A stretch of 64,000 bases of DNA, from contig CAZNFW010000003.1 of assembly GCA_964572725.1 (NCBI GenBank), positions 1-64,000 of the forward strand, read 5' to 3'. This stretch comes from Rosettibacter sp964572725. GTDB lineage: Bacteria > Bacteroidota > Ignavibacteria > Ignavibacteriales > Melioribacteraceae. Shown here one piece after another: positions 1-7,692 of this stretch. The number at the start of each line of letters is the position of its first letter. Positions within the stretch are counted from its first letter, which is position 1. The translations under genes were made by a program, and so were the position numbers. The notes under the pieces are model-generated. The model saw only the letters and a list, made by a program, of their open reading frames with translations. It was not told the DNA's origin and did not search any database.

Positions 1-1736
1 GATTCGGATACAAATTTATCAATCAACATTCCATCTTTATCTTCAATTCTCAAAATTGAAATAGGTTCATTATAAATTCCATGATTAGCAAGAGTTGCAT
101 AAGCAGTTGTTAATTCAAGCGGAGAAACAAGCGATGTACCGAGCGCAATAGAAGGATAAAGTTCAAGTTTACTTTTTATTCCAAGTCTTTCTGCAATTCT
201 TCCAATATCTGGAAGTGGTGCATAATCTTCAATAATTAATCTTGCAGCTACAATATTAATTGAATGAGCAAGACCCTGTCTTAAAGTTGTAAAACCGCCG
301 GTTGATAAATCAAAATTTTGCGGGCTCCATCCGTTATAGTTAAAAGGTTGATTTAATATTGGATAAGCCGGATACAACCCTCTGTCTATTGCAACAGTAT
401 AAACAATCGGTTTGAAAGCAGAACCGGGCTGTCTTTTTATTTGAGTCACATGATTCAGCCCATATAAAAATCTTTGATTTCTTCCGCCAACCATTGCCCT
501 TATTTCACCAGTCTTTACATCCATTACAACAAAACCTACCTCAATTTTCTTTGCAGCATTTTTTACTGAATCTATGAACTGAGGATTGTTTTTCAATCTG
601 TAATAAATTTTTTTTCTTTCTTCCTCATTCGAAGCAACTCTAAATTCAATGCTATTTTTTATTGCTTTGTCAATTAAATCATCTATTACACCTTTATATT
701 TATTCCATGACCACGATTTATCAAATTGTTTTTGAAATTCATTTAAATGGACTTCTGCTGCATGAACCGCAATTCTTTGCATTCGGCTGTCAAGTGTTGT
801 ATAAATATTTAATCCATCTCGATATAAATCATACCCATATTTTGCTGCAATTTTTTCCATCTGTTGTCGAACATATTCCACAAAATGTGGTGCAATTGTG
901 CCTCTAATTCCCTGTTCAATTTTTTTATAAGATAATCTAATTGGTTTTACTTTTAATCTTTGATACTCATCTTCACTTAAATAACCCATTTCTACCATAT
1001 TCTTCAAAACTACATTTCTTCTTTGAAGAGCTCTTTCATATTTTTCATATGGGTCATAATAAACCCATGATTTTAACAAAGCAATTAAAAGAGCACCTTC
1101 TTCAACACTCAATTGTTTTACATCTTTATCAAAATAAACTTTTGAAGCCATCGCTATTCCATAAGCACCGTGACCAAACCATTGTATATTAAAATACATT
1201 TCAAGTATTTCTCTTTTAGTATATGTTTTCTCAATTTGAACAGCAGTTATCCACTCACGAATTTTTCTGATTATAGTATCAAATAAAGATTCATTCTGCA
1301 GTTTCAATTCATAAAGATTTTTTGCAAGCTGTTGTGTAATTGTGCTTGCACCTTCCCTCTTAAATAAAAATATATTTTTAAACATTGCTTTAATAAAACG
1401 CCCAATATCTACTCCCCAGTGGTCATAAAATTTTCTGTCTTCTGTAGCAATTAATGCATTAACTACATGAGGAGGTATACTATCAATGCTTACTTCAACT
1501 CTGTTTTCCTTAAAAAATTGTCCAATCAATTCTCCATCGATGCTGTAAACATTACTTGCCAGTTGAGGTTTAGGATTCTCAAGTTCATCAAGTGACGGCA
1601 GTCCTTCAAATATATATTGCACTAAAAGTATAAAAGCAGCAATAATTATTATTCCAATAGATAGAATAAAAAATTTTACGCCGTTGCTCTTTTTCTTTTT
1701 CGGGACTTTTTTTGAAGGTATTTGATTTTTAATCAT
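1..1736 (-). CDS. mrcA: Penicillin-binding protein 1A family (class A PBP), C-terminus cut by window edge
   Basis: Bifunctional peptidoglycan glycosyltransferase/transpeptidase of the inner membrane. I translated it by hand from the ATG at 1736-1734; it stays open to base 1 (about 578 codons). A Lys-rich N-terminus (KKVPKKKKS) precedes one membrane anchor around residues 22-42. The GT51 motifs follow: ATEDRKFYDHWG with its catalytic Glu, GASTITQQLAKN, and KREILEMYFN. The transpeptidase motifs SAFK (near residue 438) and SIN (near 489) are present; the KTG box would lie beyond the edge. The gene starts one base after the lpxH stop (TAAGATG), so it is the third gene of an aminopeptidase-lpxH-PBP transcription unit. 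Class is certain; whether the end is intact cannot be seen. Confidence 0.93.
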   Translation of the reverse strand, partial: MIKNQIPSKKVPKKKKSNGVKFFILSIGIIIIAAFILLVQYIFEGLPSLDELENPKPQLASNVYSIDGELIGQFFKENRVEVSIDSIPPHVVNALIATEDRKFYDHWGVDIGRFIKAMFKNIFLFKREGASTITQQLAKNLYELKLQNESLFDTIIRKIREWITAVQIEKTYTKREILEMYFNIQWFGHGAYGIAMASKVYFDKDVKQLSVEEGALLIALLKSWVYYDPYEKYERALQRRNVVLKNMVEMGYLSEDEYQRLKVKPIRLSYKKIEQGIRGTIAPHFVEYVRQQMEKIAAKYGYDLYRDGLNIYTTLDSRMQRIAVHAAEVHLNEFQKQFDKSWSWNKYKGVIDDLIDKAIKNSIEFRVASNEEERKKIYYRLKNNPQFIDSVKNAAKKIEVGFVVMDVKTGEIRAMVGGRNQRFLYGLNHVTQIKRQPGSAFKPIVYTVAIDRGLYPAYPILNQPFNYNGWSPQNFDLSTGGFTTLRQGLAHSINIVAARLIIEDYAPLPDIGRIAERLGIKSKLELYPSIALGTSLVSPLELTTAYATLANHGIYNEPISILRIEDKDGMLIDKFVSE

Positions 1737-1737
1737 C

Positions 1738-2475
1738 TTACACCCAATCTATAATCTCAAATTTATTTGCGAATTTTCCATAACATGGTTTTTGAAGCCA
1801 TGAACCAAGATTTATGTAATATCCATGATTAAATTTTTCAAAAGTACGAATGTGTGAATGACCAAAAATTACATAATCGTATCCCTCTTTAATTTTTTCT
1901 TTTGCAGTTTCATAGAGTCCATCTATACTGTTTTGAAATTTTTGAGAAGAATAATTCCTGCTCGTTTTACTTGAAAGACTTGCAATTTTAATTCCTAAAT
2001 CTGGATGAATCATCGAATAAATTTTTTGAAGAAATTTATTTCTCAAAATTTGTTTCATAACTCTATAGCCTATATCACTTTTAATTAATCCATCGCCATG
2101 ACCTATAAAAAATTTTTTCCCGTTCAATTCTGTTGAAATTGGATGATAATAAAGAATTGCTCCTATTTCTTTTTCAAAAAAATCTCTATGTAAAAAATCA
2201 TGATTGCCAATAAAATAATGAATTTTTTTTCCGCTCTCTGAAAAATCCTTTAGTGCTGCATATGTCCTATAAAATCCTTTTTGAATTACTCTTTTGTATT
2301 CAAACCAATAATCAAATAAATCTCCCATTATAAACAACTCGTCGCAGTTTTGAGCTGCAAATTTTAGAAAAGAAATAAGTTTATTTTCCTTTTGTATTTC
2401 AATTTCTTGTGAATCTAAACCCAAGTGCAAATCGGAAATAAAAAAATATGTTTTTTGAGAATCCATAATATTCAT
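1738..2475 (-). CDS. lpxH: UDP-2,3-diacylglucosamine diphosphatase (LpxH-like)
   Basis: Calcineurin-like metallophosphoesterase of 245 aa, the size expected for LpxH, which cleaves UDP-2,3-diacylglucosamine to lipid X and UMP at the cytoplasmic face of the inner membrane. All metal-site motifs are visible in order: SDLHLG, GDLFDYWFEY, GNHDFLHRDFF, GHGDG and GHSHIRT. The DYWFEY extension after GDLFD and the C-terminal NLGSW are typical of the LpxH branch and not of general phosphoesterases. The ATG overlaps the stop of the upstream aminopeptidase gene as ATGA, so translation is probably coupled. Implies LPS or lipid A-like biosynthesis in this organism. Confidence 0.85.
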   Translation of the reverse strand: MNIMDSQKTYFFISDLHLGLDSQEIEIQKENKLISFLKFAAQNCDELFIMGDLFDYWFEYKRVIQKGFYRTYAALKDFSESGKKIHYFIGNHDFLHRDFFEKEIGAILYYHPISTELNGKKFFIGHGDGLIKSDIGYRVMKQILRNKFLQKIYSMIHPDLGIKIASLSSKTSRNYSSQKFQNSIDGLYETAKEKIKEGYDYVIFGHSHIRTFEKFNHGYYINLGSWLQKPCYGKFANKFEIIDWV

Positions 2476-4181
2476 TTAGATAAATTAAAATTTGCAAGCA
2501 GCCATTTATCAGGGTCTAATTCAAACGACACTGGTTTATTTTTAGTAATAAATTCAAAACTACTTTCTCGTGAATGCACATAAAAACTCTTTATTTCCTG
2601 ATCATCATTTTCAAAAAATATTTTTATATCAATAGGAAATTTATAAATATCATAACCATTTTGTAACTGCTTTATATTAAAAATTACTTTATAACCACTG
2701 TTAGCTGGAATTACATTCCAGTTGTATTCAGCTTCTATTTTTCCTGTACCTTTATAAACCCACTGGTCAAAGAAAAACTTAAGATTTTTTCCTGTAACTT
2801 TTTCACAAATCTCCTGAAAGTCTTCTGTTGATGCGTTTTTATATTTATATTTTTCAAAGTATGTTCTCAAAATTTTAAAGAATGAACTGTCACCAACTTC
2901 TCTCCGCAGCATATGAAGCACCCATGCCCCTTTGTTGTAAATTAAACTGCTGAAAAGATTATCTTTGGGATTATATAAAGTCCCTTTCAAAAACATTCCT
3001 GATTTAGAACTCATTGTAGATTTAAGAGCACTCTTTCCTGCCTGATATTCCCAGTATAAAGCTTCGGAGTAAGTAGCAAAGCCTTCGTTAAGCCAGATAT
3101 CTTTCCATGTTTTTGGACTTACAGCATTTCCCCACCAGTGATGTGATAATTCATGAATCAGCATATCCTGAAAAAATTTTTTACCTGTTATAAATCTTGA
3201 ACCAACACCAGTAATAGTTTGATGTTCCATAGCTCCATTTTGCCATAGAAATTCCGCAACTGCATATTTTTCTTTAATAAATGGATAGGGTCCAAAAATT
3301 TTTTCAAATGTTTTAATGTATCGAGGATGGTCTGAAAAATCCTGAAGAGCATCATCAAATTTATCCTCTAAAGCATAATAGTAGATGTTAAGAGTGTCGT
3401 TAGTAATAGAAATATATTTTTCATTGTAAGATTTATAATTAGCTGAATACAAAGCTATTAAATAAGTTGATATTGGATAAAATGTTTTCCAGTGATAAGT
3501 TTTTTTTGAATTATTTGAAATTATCTCAATTAATTTTCCATTAGAAATAGAAACATAAGAAGAATCGTTAGTTATAAAAATATCTGCGAAAGCTTTATCA
3601 TCGGGTTTATCAATACACGGGAACCAAGTTGATGCATAAAAAGGTTCGCTAATTGTATAAACAAAACTTTGACCATTCACATCTTCAAAACAAAAAGAAC
3701 CAAATCCAAGTCTTTTAGGTTCGCCTTCATAAATAATTTTTAATTCAGATGTATCTTTAAGAATTTCTTCTGGCAGAAATTTTACAATTGTTTCTTCTCT
3801 AACAAAGTTAACAGTTTTATCATTAAGAAAAGCTTTTTTTATAATCATATTGTCATAAAAATTAATATCTATTTCTTTTGCATTAAGGTTATTTGTTGTA
3901 AATCTAATTACAACTGTTCCTTTTATCATTTTGTCATCAGGAATTAATTCGACATGTATATCATAATGCAAAACATCAAATTTTGTCTGAACTGGAGGAT
4001 TGTATTCTTTAATAAAGTTTTCATTTAGTTCTGTACCATTAAAATTTGTCAGCAGTTTTACTGGTTTATAAATAAAATGAAGAGTTTTGACAGTAACAGG
4101 AATAATTACAACAATGGAAAAAAGAATTGATGCTGATGCAATAATTATTGCAGTTTTAAGTGGATTCTTTTTTAAATTCAT
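2472..4181 (-). CDS. M1 family metallopeptidase (membrane-anchored aminopeptidase)
   Basis: Zinc aminopeptidase of 569 aa. One N-terminal membrane segment (about residues 10-32) suggests a membrane-anchored or exported enzyme facing the periplasm. The zinc site is HELSH at 343-347 with the third ligand Glu366 in NEGFATYSEA, and the substrate-amine-binding exopeptidase motif appears as GAMEH (316-320; GAMEN in the classical family). It has the beta-saddle domain (about 60-250) and the thermolysin-like catalytic domain, but is too short for the large C-terminal helical domain of PepN; a short beta domain ends the protein. First gene of the unit that runs on to lpxH and the PBP, diverging from glgC across about 100 bases. 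Natural substrate unknown. Confidence 0.85.
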   Translation of the reverse strand: MNLKKNPLKTAIIIASASILFSIVVIIPVTVKTLHFIYKPVKLLTNFNGTELNENFIKEYNPPVQTKFDVLHYDIHVELIPDDKMIKGTVVIRFTTNNLNAKEIDINFYDNMIIKKAFLNDKTVNFVREETIVKFLPEEILKDTSELKIIYEGEPKRLGFGSFCFEDVNGQSFVYTISEPFYASTWFPCIDKPDDKAFADIFITNDSSYVSISNGKLIEIISNNSKKTYHWKTFYPISTYLIALYSANYKSYNEKYISITNDTLNIYYYALEDKFDDALQDFSDHPRYIKTFEKIFGPYPFIKEKYAVAEFLWQNGAMEHQTITGVGSRFITGKKFFQDMLIHELSHHWWGNAVSPKTWKDIWLNEGFATYSEALYWEYQAGKSALKSTMSSKSGMFLKGTLYNPKDNLFSSLIYNKGAWVLHMLRREVGDSSFFKILRTYFEKYKYKNASTEDFQEICEKVTGKNLKFFFDQWVYKGTGKIEAEYNWNVIPANSGYKVIFNIKQLQNGYDIYKFPIDIKIFFENDDQEIKSFYVHSRESSFEFITKNKPVSFELDPDKWLLANFNLSK

Positions 4182-4212
4182 AATATTACAGATAACTTAT
4201 CCTTAAACATCA

Positions 4213-4245
4213 CAAAGTTAATCATTTATTAAATTGCCAATCAAT
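4213..4245 (-). promoter_or_regulatory. Candidate Bacteroidetes-type promoter for the M1 peptidase-lpxH-PBP unit
   Basis: On the minus strand TAACTTTG (4220-4213) matches the Bacteroidetes -7 consensus TAnnTTTG exactly. ATTG (4245-4242) sits 21 bases upstream as a 3-of-4 match to the -33 TTTG. A start near 4206 would give a leader of about 25 bases. Pattern match only. Confidence 0.4.
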
Positions 4246-4262
4246 TTATAATTAAATATATT
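4234..4262 (+). promoter_or_regulatory. Candidate promoter for glgC
   Basis: TTGCCA (4234-4239), a 17-base spacer and TATATT (4257-4262) form a good sigma-70-like pair. The same bases read as ATTG-N20-TATATTTT partly fit the Bacteroidetes pattern. It is followed by GGAGG (4276-4280) five bases before the glgC ATG. It overlaps the divergent promoter candidate of the aminopeptidase unit. Confidence 0.45.
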
Positions 4263-4285
4263 TTAATAAAAGACTGGAGGCTCCC

Positions 4286-5527
4286 ATGAGAAATTATACA
4301 GGTTCCGAAATTTTAAGAAAAACCCTTACAATGATTTTAGCAGGTGGTCAGGGTGAAAGACTATATCCTCTTACAAAAGAGCGAACAAAGCCTTCAGTTC
4401 CATTTGGCGGGAAATACAGAATTATTGATTTCACACTTTCGAATTGTTTGAATTCCGGATTTAGAAAAATTTTTGTGCTTACTCAATATAAATCTGACTC
4501 ATTAAATCGCCATCTTTATGAAGCATGGAATATTTTCAATCCTGAACTTGGAGAATTTATTTATTCAATACCGCCGCAATTCAAAACAGGAAGAGACTGG
4601 TATCTTGGAACGGCAAATGCCATTCATCAAAATTTCAACTTAATAACAGATTCTCAGTATGAATGGTTATTAATTTTATCAGGCGACCATATTTACAAAA
4701 TGGATTATTTAAAAATGATTCAATATCATATTGAAAAAAAATCTGCACTTACTTTATCTGCTATTGAAATACCAAAAGATCAGGCTAATCGTTTTGGTGT
4801 GCTTGAAATAGATAATGATTACAGAGTAACTTCATTTCTGGAAAAGCCTAAAAATCCACCAGCAATTCCAGACAAACCAGATTACTCATTTGTAAACATG
4901 GGTATTTATGTTTTCAATGTACCTGTTATTAAAGAAGTAATGAATAAAATGGAATCCGAAAAAGTACCTAATATTGATTTTGGAAAAAATGTTATTCCTT
5001 ACATGATAAAAAATAATTATCATATTCAAGCTTATCGATTTGTAGATGAAAACAAAAAAGCTCAGCCATATTGGGTTGATGTTGGAACAATTGAAAGTTA
5101 TTATGCAGCGAGTATGGATTTAATAAGCGTTAATCCTCATTTTAATCTTTATGATCAGGACTGGCCTTTAAGAACAGAACAAAGGCAGTTCCCTCCTGCA
5201 AAGACAGTTTCACATGAAGGAGAAAGAGTTGGAAGAGCAATTAATTCTTTGATTACTGATGGAACTATTATTTCAGGAGGATTAGTAGAAAGATCAATTC
5301 TTGGTTTTAATGTTCGCGTCAACAGCTATACTTACATTACCGATTCAATCATAATGGATAATTGTAACATTGGCCGACATTCAAGAATTCGCAGAGCAAT
5401 AATTGATAAAAATGTGATTATTCCTGAAGGAACAGAAATTGGTTTTGATACCGAAGTTGATAAAAAAAGATTTACTGTTTCAGAAACTGGTATTGTTGTT
5501 ATACCCAAAAATTATAAATTCAGCTAA
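4286..5527 (+). CDS. glgC: Glucose-1-phosphate adenylyltransferase
   Basis: ADP-glucose pyrophosphorylase of 413 aa, making ADP-glucose from glucose-1-phosphate and ATP for glycogen synthesis. The nucleotidyltransferase domain shows LAGGQGERLYPLT and TKPSVPFGGKYR, the nucleotide/metal motif SGDHIYKMDY, the EKP motif and YWVDVGTIESYYAA. A left-handed beta-helix follows (about residue 290 on, with SILGFNVRVNS-type hexapeptides). Full length for the family. The ATG has GGAGG at ideal spacing. It is a single gene: no glycogen synthase or branching enzyme lies next to it, although a GH13 glycosidase lies about 17 kb away. Regulation by glycolytic effectors is usual in the family but cannot be judged here. 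Confidence 0.95.
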   Translation: MRNYTGSEILRKTLTMILAGGQGERLYPLTKERTKPSVPFGGKYRIIDFTLSNCLNSGFRKIFVLTQYKSDSLNRHLYEAWNIFNPELGEFIYSIPPQFKTGRDWYLGTANAIHQNFNLITDSQYEWLLILSGDHIYKMDYLKMIQYHIEKKSALTLSAIEIPKDQANRFGVLEIDNDYRVTSFLEKPKNPPAIPDKPDYSFVNMGIYVFNVPVIKEVMNKMESEKVPNIDFGKNVIPYMIKNNYHIQAYRFVDENKKAQPYWVDVGTIESYYAASMDLISVNPHFNLYDQDWPLRTEQRQFPPAKTVSHEGERVGRAINSLITDGTIISGGLVERSILGFNVRVNSYTYITDSIIMDNCNIGRHSRIRRAIIDKNVIIPEGTEIGFDTEVDKKRFTVSETGIVVIPKNYKFS

Positions 5528-5540
5528 AATTTTTTCAAAA

Positions 5541-5990
5541 TCAGATTTTTATGCTAAAATCAGGTATACCTTTCCTTTTTTCTGCTATTGATTTTAAAAA
5601 ATCTCTTAAAATATAATGTCTTGTTTTATAATCAAGCTCAAAAAAACTTATACGATAAATTTCATTGTTATAGCAAGTAATTTCCATTCGATGTACATTA
5701 AAATCAACTCTTTTGATTTTTTCCCAACTTAAAAATTTTTCTTTACCTAATATATTTGGCTTAAAGATAATACCATCATCACTAATTTTAATATATTTTA
5801 GAAATTTTGGTATGCTGTAAAATATCGAACCCAAAATTAATACTATTCCTCCAAATAAGGTTAAGTAAAAAGGTATACTCCCTTCTTCATATATTGTTAT
5901 ACTTTGTAAAATAAAAGATAAACCAAGTATAGCATAAATCCATTTGAAAAATTTATTGGGTTTACCTGAAAGAATAATTTTGGGTTCCAT
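5541..5990 (-). CDS. Small membrane protein with PH-like C-terminal region (hypothetical)
   Basis: Function not recognised. From the ATG at 5990 (GGAAG five bases upstream; an in-frame TTG at 6002 is possible but lacks a site) the product has 149 aa. Two hydrophobic segments (about residues 12-30 and 40-60) form a hairpin. A soluble beta-rich part follows (KISDDGIIFKP, LSWEKIKRVDF, ITCYNNEIYRISFF) that resembles the bacterial PH-like domains found after two membrane helices in YcxB/YdbT-type proteins; this is inference from pattern. Its stop lies 13 bases from the glgC stop, with no clear terminator between the converging genes. Confidence 0.6.
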   Translation of the reverse strand: MEPKIILSGKPNKFFKWIYAILGLSFILQSITIYEEGSIPFYLTLFGGIVLILGSIFYSIPKFLKYIKISDDGIIFKPNILGKEKFLSWEKIKRVDFNVHRMEITCYNNEIYRISFFELDYKTRHYILRDFLKSIAEKRKGIPDFSIKI

Positions 5991-6201
5991 ATAATCTTCC
6001 AATTATTTTCAAATTATTAATTAAAAACCAATCAAGACATTTATTAAAAATATTCTTAATAAAAAATAACCTCAGTTATTCAAAAATTTTAGGTTAGAAC
6101 GAATTTCAAAAGATTATAAACTTAAAACCATGGAAAAAGAAAACCTAAAAAGCGTTAAGTTCAATTATTATTTACATATTAATGATTTTTATAAAATTAC
6201 T

Positions 6202-6687
6202 CTAAAAATCGAATTCAATACCTAATCGTATTCCTCTTTGTGGACCCCAAACATATTTTGCCATAATCAATGCTGGTGAAATTATTTTTGTTCCAAAACC
6301 AAAAGAAAACATTCATCCGTTGTTCTTTATACTTGCCAAGTTATTTTCACTGAAATTTTTGTATGACAAAAACAAATAACTAACATTAATCACATTAAAG
6401 AAATCTTTGCCAGTGACAATAGTATTTCTGCTTTCAATTCCAAGTTCAATTCTTCTAAAATCTGAAATGTTAGATTTATCACCCCAGTGTGTTCCAAATA
6501 AGAGTCCTGCCGTTCCTCTTAAAATAACTTTTTCATTATTCCATGTTTTAATCCACTTTAATGCTGTGATGCCATAATATTCTCCTTCTCTGCCAAGCTG
6601 ATAGGAAGCATTAAGCGAATAATTTTGGGCGAAAAGTAATGAGCAAATAGAAAAGTAAATAACAGCTAAGATAAATTGATTTTTCAT
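6202..6687 (-). pseudogene. Small outer-membrane beta-barrel protein interrupted by an in-frame TGA
   Basis: The ATG at 6687 (GGAAGG upstream) gives a signal peptide ending SLLFAQ and 124 residues of alternating beta-strand sequence, then TGA at 6315-6313. Reading on in the same frame from 6312 gives 36 more codons to a TAG at 6204-6202. They encode MFSFGFGTKIISPALIMAKY followed by VWGPQRGIRLGIEFDF. That tail is a convincing C-terminal beta-hairpin ending in Phe, as outer-membrane barrels do. The frame is unchanged, so a single substitution (for example CGA to TGA, or TGG to TGA) explains it. Readings: a recent nonsense mutation, an assembly error, or readthrough. It neighbours another small barrel gene (6856-7440). 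Family not recognised. Confidence 0.65.
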
Positions 6688-6798
6688 TTGCCCTTCCTAT
6701 TTGTTTATTACTATTATGTAATTACGGCTAAAGCTCTAAGCATACTCTCTAATCAGTAAATGATTTATTACTCGTTTATTTATAAAATTATTTCTATC

Positions 6799-6822
6799 AA
6801 AAATTTCAGTTTTAAAGAACTG
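6799..6822 (-). terminator. Weak candidate terminator downstream of the 6856-7440 gene
   Basis: On the minus strand CAGTT and AACTG (6822-6807) can form a five-pair stem with a six-base loop, followed by AAATTTTT. It lies 34 bases beyond the stop of the barrel gene. The stem is short and AT-rich, so this is tentative. Confidence 0.25.
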
Positions 6823-6855
6823 TTAAATCATTATCTCTTCTATTTTAATCAAATG

Positions 6856-7440
6856 TTAGAATAAAATTGAAAATCCAATTAACAATGAATTTAATTTCTC
6901 TGTAAATTCACTTGTAGTATAAATGTTACTTTCTAATTTATCGTGGAAGCGTTGATATCGGAACTCAGTTCTGAAAGCAATATTTTTATTGAAAAAATAT
7001 TTTAATCCCGCACCTGCATTTAAGCAGCTTACATCTAACTTATCAGACATCCTGATATAACTATTTGTCATTGTTAAAATAGGATAAGAATTGCCAAGAC
7101 CATAACCTATCAAAAGAAATGGGAAAAATTTCGTTACACCAATCTGATGATTATAGACAAAATTTGCACTCATTACGAAAGAGGGCTTACCTCTTTCAGT
7201 CAGGAATGTATAAAATTCAGGTTCGAACTCAAACCCACCAGATAAAAAATAGCCTGCACGGATATAAGTATTGAAATATAATCTTGCTTCTGATTCATAA
7301 GTATAATCACCTGATTCACTTATTGTTGATACCGATCCTAAATTTCCACTTGCTGAAATTTCAAATCTTCTGCCATTAATTTGAGCAAAAGAAGTATGAA
7401 ACAAAAATAAAATAAACACTATCAAGAAGGACTTTTTCAT
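6856..7440 (-). CDS. Outer-membrane beta-barrel protein (OmpW/OMP_b-brl-like, hypothetical)
   Basis: Secreted protein of 194 aa from the ATG at 7440, chosen because it has GAGGG five bases upstream and begins directly with the signal peptide MKKSFLIVFILFLF...SFAQ; an upstream ATG at 7452 would only add Met-Arg-Val-Ile. The mature part alternates polar and aromatic residues (RRFEISASGNLGS, FRTEFRYQRF) with Gly-rich turns and ends LLIGFSILF, the C-terminal Phe signature of outer-membrane barrels. The predicted size fits an eight-stranded barrel. Ligand or role unknown. It is divergent from uvrC across about 250 bases. Confidence 0.7.
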   Translation of the reverse strand: MKKSFLIVFILFLFHTSFAQINGRRFEISASGNLGSVSTISESGDYTYESEARLYFNTYIRAGYFLSGGFEFEPEFYTFLTERGKPSFVMSANFVYNHQIGVTKFFPFLLIGYGLGNSYPILTMTNSYIRMSDKLDVSCLNAGAGLKYFFNKNIAFRTEFRYQRFHDKLESNIYTTSEFTEKLNSLLIGFSILF

Positions 7441-7692
7441 GATAACCCTCATATTTTTATTTAAATAAGATTTAAATGAAAAATTTTTCCTCGTATGTTT
7501 TTTAATCAGAGCATTTACAAATAAAATTCTGCATATTCTTTCACAAGCATTGTTCGGTTAATTTGTATAATTTTCCCTCGATAACTATAGCAATATAATT
7601 ATTTTAAATTATTTTCAAAATAAAATAGATAGACTTTTTTCTTATCTACAGATTTCAGATTTTTATTACACAAATTCTCAACAAAATATTTT

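Noticed and set aside
662..1192. Two open frames on the plus strand (81 and 83 codons)
   Set aside because: They lie antisense to the penicillin-binding protein frame, which has unmistakable GT51 and transpeptidase motifs; low-complexity Leu/His/Phe composition marks them as shadows.
6130..6225. Plus-strand frame of 31 codons starting ATGGAAAAAG
   Set aside because: No ribosome site and no recognisable protein; it overlaps the end of the broken outer-membrane gene on the other strand.
6202..6687. TGA read as Trp throughout the genome (altered code)
   Set aside because: Other genes here end in TGA at expected places, for example the M1 peptidase stop overlapping the lpxH ATG, the DUF4292/TPR junction and the outer-membrane gene at 58219.
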